Source: Bryoerythrophyllum caledonicum (taxonomy: Eukaryota > Streptophyta > Bryopsida > Pottiales > Pottiaceae). From it: a stretch of 64,000 nucleotides of DNA. A program made the position numbers and the translations under genes. Location of the stretch: contig OZ020519.1 of the NCBI GenBank assembly GCA_963971425.1, positions 10,742,028 to 10,806,027 of the forward strand, written 5' to 3'. A model generated the notes under the pieces. That model ran no database searches. It was not told the origin of the DNA and worked only from the letters and a program-made list of their open reading frames with translations. Shown in pieces: positions 59,601-64,000 of the stretch (positions are counted from its first letter, which is position 1; each line of letters opens with the position of its first letter).

Positions 59601-60254
59601 ATGTTACTAACTTAGATGAAGATTAATTGTACATGGGCACGTTGTTATGTAGTCTATGTGGATAATGTCTTGGTGCATGAACACGATTCTGTAAATTCCG
59701 AAGGTCATTTTTTAAGATCTTCTAGTGGATGTTTATTTCTATATTGCGGCCATGTCAATGTAAACAAAGAATATACATTGTATGTTATCCATTTTTAAAT
59801 AAACTTGATTGATTATTTTTTGTATTAGTGGATGTGTGGAATGAGAAAATTTTATGCATTCTAACGTCTCCAACATTACATTTGAAAGGAGTAATTATTT
59901 TTGCAAAGATGTATGTAGTGAATTTGGAACTTGGAGAAAGGTGCAAGTGTTTAACGATACTTTCCAAAATCATAATGTCGATAATGTTCTACAAACAATG
60001 TGATTACCTTAGAAATGTCTTAAAATATTTCCAAACTCTACACCATTTTGGGGTGGCAATGTTCGTGTTTTAGATAGAGTTGGAAGTTGGAGGTTTGAAC
60101 CAGGGTTGAACTTTCTAAAGACACTTGGAATCAAAAAGGGAGCGCAGAAGTTAAAAGATGAAGTGTTGGACCAGTAGAATTGGACTTCCTCGTTCATATG
60201 AAAATCCATATTTCTAATACACAATACTTTTGACATTATATTGCCAATTTCGGA

Positions 60255-60379
60255 ATGGTATGGCATCTGAGAATCCGACAAAGAACCAACAACTTCTAAA
60301 TGGATGAAGTACTCCATTGGAAGAGTTAATCCGCATTTAACGCATCCATTAGTTATCCAATGGATTATTGCCATACCAT
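60255..60379. repeat. Inverted-repeat element, copy 1
   Basis: ATGGTATGGCA (60255-60265) and TGCCATACCAT (60369-60379) are perfect complements about 100 nt apart. The stretch 60235-60400 aligns with 63411-63580, sharing AATCCGACAAAG and GGATGAAGTA. Confidence 0.65.
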
Positions 60380-60956
60380 CTTAGAATGAGCATGTCAAAA
60401 AGAAGAGCGTGAAAGCCTTCAAAAGCTTGATTATTATTGAGATCTCAAAATTTAGAAATACACTACAAGGTTGAGCTCATAAGCTTAAATCATTGGATGT
60501 GGACCACTTTTTTATTTTTAGAATGCCACTATAGAATTATGGAATAGCCCAATAGTGCCGCATTTTAATAAAAGGTACGGGTATAGTGACACAGTCCCAG
60601 TGGCAAAAGGTAATGGCTAGATCTTCCATAGTTAGATATGGCAATGGCATGTATTCCGAAATTTACATATTAAGCAAGATATATTTGGAAAACCACTACC
60701 ATCAAAATTTGTATATATCCATGCATGAATTTCATATCGATAAACATGTAATATGGAATATCACTCTTGCACCTATCATACTACTACTATTGATTGAAAT
60801 TGATTATGCGTTCAAGGAAAAAACAATGATTATTTAGAATAATTGTTTTTATTGTTTTCGTCAGAACGACCACACTACTAGTTATTGTTGGAAACACTAT
60901 TGGCAAAAAAATTGTAACAAGAATCTAAACTAATCTTACTCTTAAGCCATATAAGT

Positions 60957-61330
60957 TTAACCCCTGCAGACTTAAGTGCACTTTATGGGGTTTATTATGT
61001 TTACCTTGACTGCGATCATCTTTCAATTCAAGTGGTTAAATTTCACGAAATTTTGACCACATCATCTCTTATAAGTTGGAAAAGACTTCATATTGTTACA
61101 TTTTCAATAAGTTTCTTTTTACAAGCTGAATTCCTAAAATTCTTTGAGTATTTCTCATCAATATAGAGTGTTAGTTCCTTACAAGAAAAATCAAAGAGAA
61201 ATATGAAAGGTGCAAAATATTCAAAAACATTGTAGAAGGGATTGGGGTTCAAATACTATCATGATATAGATATATATTTTTTGTGGTGAACCTAATTTGT
61301 CATAAAATGGGAATCCCAACAATAAAAAGG
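60957..61330 (-). repeat. Dispersed AT-rich repeat, partial copy
   Basis: Starts TTTAACCCCTGCAGACTTAAG. Later words (GTTCCTTACAAG, GCAAAATATTCAAAAACA, TTGGGGTTCAAAT) correspond to copy C in the same orientation. Strongly diverged. Confidence 0.45.
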
Positions 61331-62100
61331 ATGACATTTATTGCATCATATAGTAAAATTAAACTATAGAGCAGAAACATTAAAAATAGTTTTTTTCAAA
61401 ATTTTAAGTGTAAAAAGGGTTGTGTATATATTCAAAAATTAGTAATTAGTGTTAAAAGTTCATATCAATTAGTTTAAATAGCTAAAAGACATATTAAGCC
61501 AAGAGTTCATTAAAGTTAGTTAAGATTTGAAGAGGTGCATCCATTTGATGAATGGTTGTGGAAGTTAAAGAAGTTATAATACACACCTCTTCCCAAGAGG
61601 TGTCTTCCCCAAAATTTAGATTATAAATAGCATTGGAATTACAATAATTCCACCACTACCACGTTGAAGATTGGAGTGTGTCCTAGCTTTGGAAGCTAGT
61701 TTTTTTGGTTGCTATATGTATTTGATTTATGATTAATATATGTGATTATTCATTGTGTAATTATTGTCTTAATTTTGTGAATTGAGTCATTTGTAATACA
61801 TTGAATATTAGTACTTCATTATAAATTAGAGAATTACTCTAATTTGTCTAACTAATGCAATTTTGTGTGTATGAAGATTAATTATAAACATTGTGATGAG
61901 ATGTGAGTGTGATTGAATTAAATTAATGTAAAACTTGAGTGCGAGTAAGAGTATGATTTGATAGAAGCTTTGAGTGGCATTGTAGATGTTTAAGGAGTGA
62001 TTTCATGAATGAGAAATTCATGTGTGTGTGTTAATGTGTAATCAGTGACGTAATGCAATATTCCCAGGAATGCATGGGCACTTGCCACTTGATAAGGATT

Positions 62101-63410
62101 TAAATTTGAGTGTTGAAAATTAAAGAGGCATAAGAGTATGAGTAATTTCTAATGCTAATGATATAAAAAATCATCAAGAGAGATGCATTCCTTGGTGCAT
62201 AGCATGTTAAGAGTGTTATGTGCACGTTAATAAGTTGAATTGAGTCTAACCTAGAAAGGAGATATTCCTTAAGGTGGATTAATTGCATTTGTGTTTTATG
62301 TGACGAAGACAATTGAGAATTAAGTGTAATGGAAATTGAGATAATTTCCTAGACTTAATTTTGTGTTATTCTTTGAGACTAACTTGAATGAAAGAGGATC
62401 ATAATGATTAAGTGAAATTGGAGAAAGCTTTATTGCATGAGGTAAGGTTTGAATTCTAAGGAGAACATAATTAATGATTTGTATTGAAATTTGATGGAAT
62501 ATTCCATCGGCCAATCTAGGCATGGATTGAGAGTCTTCACGGTTGACCACATGCACAATTGATAAAGGAATAATGTTCCTACTAGGCACTTAGTTCTTGG
62601 ATTCAATTAATACCTTGTTCCTTAAGAGTGATGCATAACAACCTTAAATTCTTAAGAGTTTGGGTTAAAACTTAAGTTTTGTTAATGGAAGAGAGTTTTT
62701 ATATAGAAATTAGAGTCAAATTATAATACAATAGTCGCTAGACCATCCGAGGAATGGGTTTGGAATCAGAAGGAGAATATGTGTGAGTCTTGGGTGTTTT
62801 GTGAGTTGACCCGTTTTAACTTTTAAACCTTACAAAAACCTAGACCCAAAGATGTGAAAATGTCCAAAATTATTAGTGGTTCTCATTACACTACCTAGAA
62901 ATGTGTGAACATTTTTTACTTTGCTTGGAAATTAGATCCTTCATTGAAGACATGAAATATTTATTGACGTTTTTAAGAAACCTAGGTATGATCTAGTATT
63001 ACAAAGACTCTTAAAATCAATGGAAGCTTCTAGCAAAACGTTTGGAGTTGCGCGGAGTCAAACTCTGTGTGATTAGAAAAGCATTGCTTTTTCTCTAGAG
63101 ATCCAAGTGGGACAAAATTAATGTTCCCACTAGGCTTGCATTATGGAAATCTATGTTAATGCAAGCCTAGTGGGAACATTATGGAAGTCACAAAATTTCA
63201 ATTAAAATCACAATCATAGGAATGTGCACGAAGTGAAAAGTTTCTCCCGGGGGTGATTTGTTCCTTCAAGGATTAGACGAAGGTTGTGCATGATCATTAC
63301 ATCTCAATAAAAGAAAGATCCATCAATCGAAGGAATTTTTTTTGAACCATTACAAATTTGTCTTGCCGTTTATATGGGATACCATATTTGTAATACAATA
63401 TGCTCCAAAA
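62101..63410. other. AT-rich spacer
   Basis: Only short, unsupported frames. A strong inverted repeat lies at 63119-63181. Confidence 0.45.
63119..63181. repeat. Perfect 24-bp inverted repeat with 15-nt loop
   Basis: Left arm 63119-63142 and right arm 63158-63181 are exact complements (core GTTCCCACTAGGCTTGCA). The centre is 15 nt. A related word, ATGTTCCTACTAGGCA, occurs at 62572. It could be a MITE remnant or a hairpin transcript. Confidence 0.75.
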
Positions 63411-63431
63411 ATTATGCTGCTAATTTGAGAA

Positions 63432-63554
63432 TGGTGTGGCAACTAACAATCCGACAAAGGACGAAGGACTTATGAACGGATGAAGTATTCCGCCGGAAAA
63501 GTTCATCTGCTCATAACTCATGCAATGTTGATCCGATGGGCGATTGCCACACCA
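63432..63554. repeat. Inverted-repeat element, copy 2
   Basis: TGGTGTGGCAA (63432-63442) pairs with TTGCCACACCA (63544-63554). It aligns with 60255-60379; the arms differ from that copy but remain complementary. Confidence 0.65.
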
Positions 63555-63589
63555 ATTTAGAATCAGCAGGTTATAGAGAAGAGTGTGAC

Positions 63590-64000
63590 GTGAAATTAGA
63601 TGGCGGGCCAACCGGTTACAATCGGACGGCCATTGGGCCGTCCGCACGGTCGGATGGCGAGCTCTCCGTCCGTGCGATCAAACGGTCGGCGAGCCGTCCG
63701 CACGATCAGACGGCCGACTTGCCGTCGGCTCGATTTGTCGGCCGCGAGATGTCCGCGCTCTTCCACGTGGAATCAAATGGTCGATAATCGCCCGTGCCGA
63801 CTGATTTTGCCGTCCGTCCGTGTCCTCCGATTTTAATAAAAATTATTTCACTAAAAATATTTAAAGTGGCATTGGGTTAATGATTTTTTATCCCGTGGAC
63901 GATGCGTCCGGACGTCCTCGTCCTGACGACGTCTCAGGACACTCCCAGACCCCCAAGGACGTCCGATTGGTAACCCTGGATTACATGCTCAACTCGGGCA
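63590..64000. repeat. GC-rich GTCCG tract at the window edge
   Basis: Same word composition as 58381-59600 (CGGACGGCC, GCCGTCCG, GACGTCC). ACGTCCTCG followed by TGACGACGTC at about 63914-63934 echoes 58450-58474. The tract runs to the window edge. Confidence 0.55.

Larger units (their letters stand above)
59601..62100. other. AT-rich spacer with repeat copies
   Basis: No gene recognised. It includes the inverted-repeat element at 60255-60379 and, at about 60957-61330, a copy related to 38598-38720 and to the dispersed AT-rich family. Confidence 0.45.

Overview
The window looks like nuclear DNA of a land plant with a large, transposon-rich genome. Evidence: genes split by GT-AG introns, TTTAGGG-type telomeric (telo-box) motifs in a promoter, a plastid-type SufE protein with an N-terminal transit peptide, plant-style Ty3/Gypsy, MULE and foldback elements, and long AT-rich spacers. 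I cannot place the species; some gene families recall seed-free plants or gymnosperms, but that is from memory only. All translations and splice joins were made by eye.

Only two ordinary host genes are well supported. One (10521-11679, +) encodes a stand-alone plastid SufE-like sulfur acceptor, with a TATA box and a probable 5'UTR intron. The other (13288-15808, -) encodes a 575-residue, six-exon protein with two RRM domains and an organellar-type N-terminus; a tandem array of telo-boxes lies just upstream. A third long gene (2737-6235, -) is intact over three exons (1015 residues) but resembles a DDE transposase, so it is either an active element or a domesticated gene.

The centre (21194-38254) is one composite Ty3/Gypsy retrotransposon on the minus strand: LTR, internal region, LTR, truncated internal region, LTR remnant. 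The whole composite is bounded by a single pair of ACATG target duplications. The two 2499-bp LTRs differ at one base, and both internal copies carry the same integrase frameshift.

The right part holds decayed genes: a MULE/SWIM transposase pseudogene (40434-44003, -) with six in-frame stops; a plus-strand multi-exon pseudogene (50714-54308) with a ParB-like motif and an amino-methyltransferase-like C-terminus; and an unrecognised three-exon gene (57240-58177, -) broken by one stop codon. A dispersed AT-rich repeat family with TTAACCCCTAA ends recurs at least five times. Foldback elements, a 51-bp minisatellite, a repeated 12-bp palindrome (46.7-50.5 kb), GC-rich GTCCG tracts and conserved inverted repeats fill most of the remainder. 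I found no tRNA, rRNA or CRISPR array.
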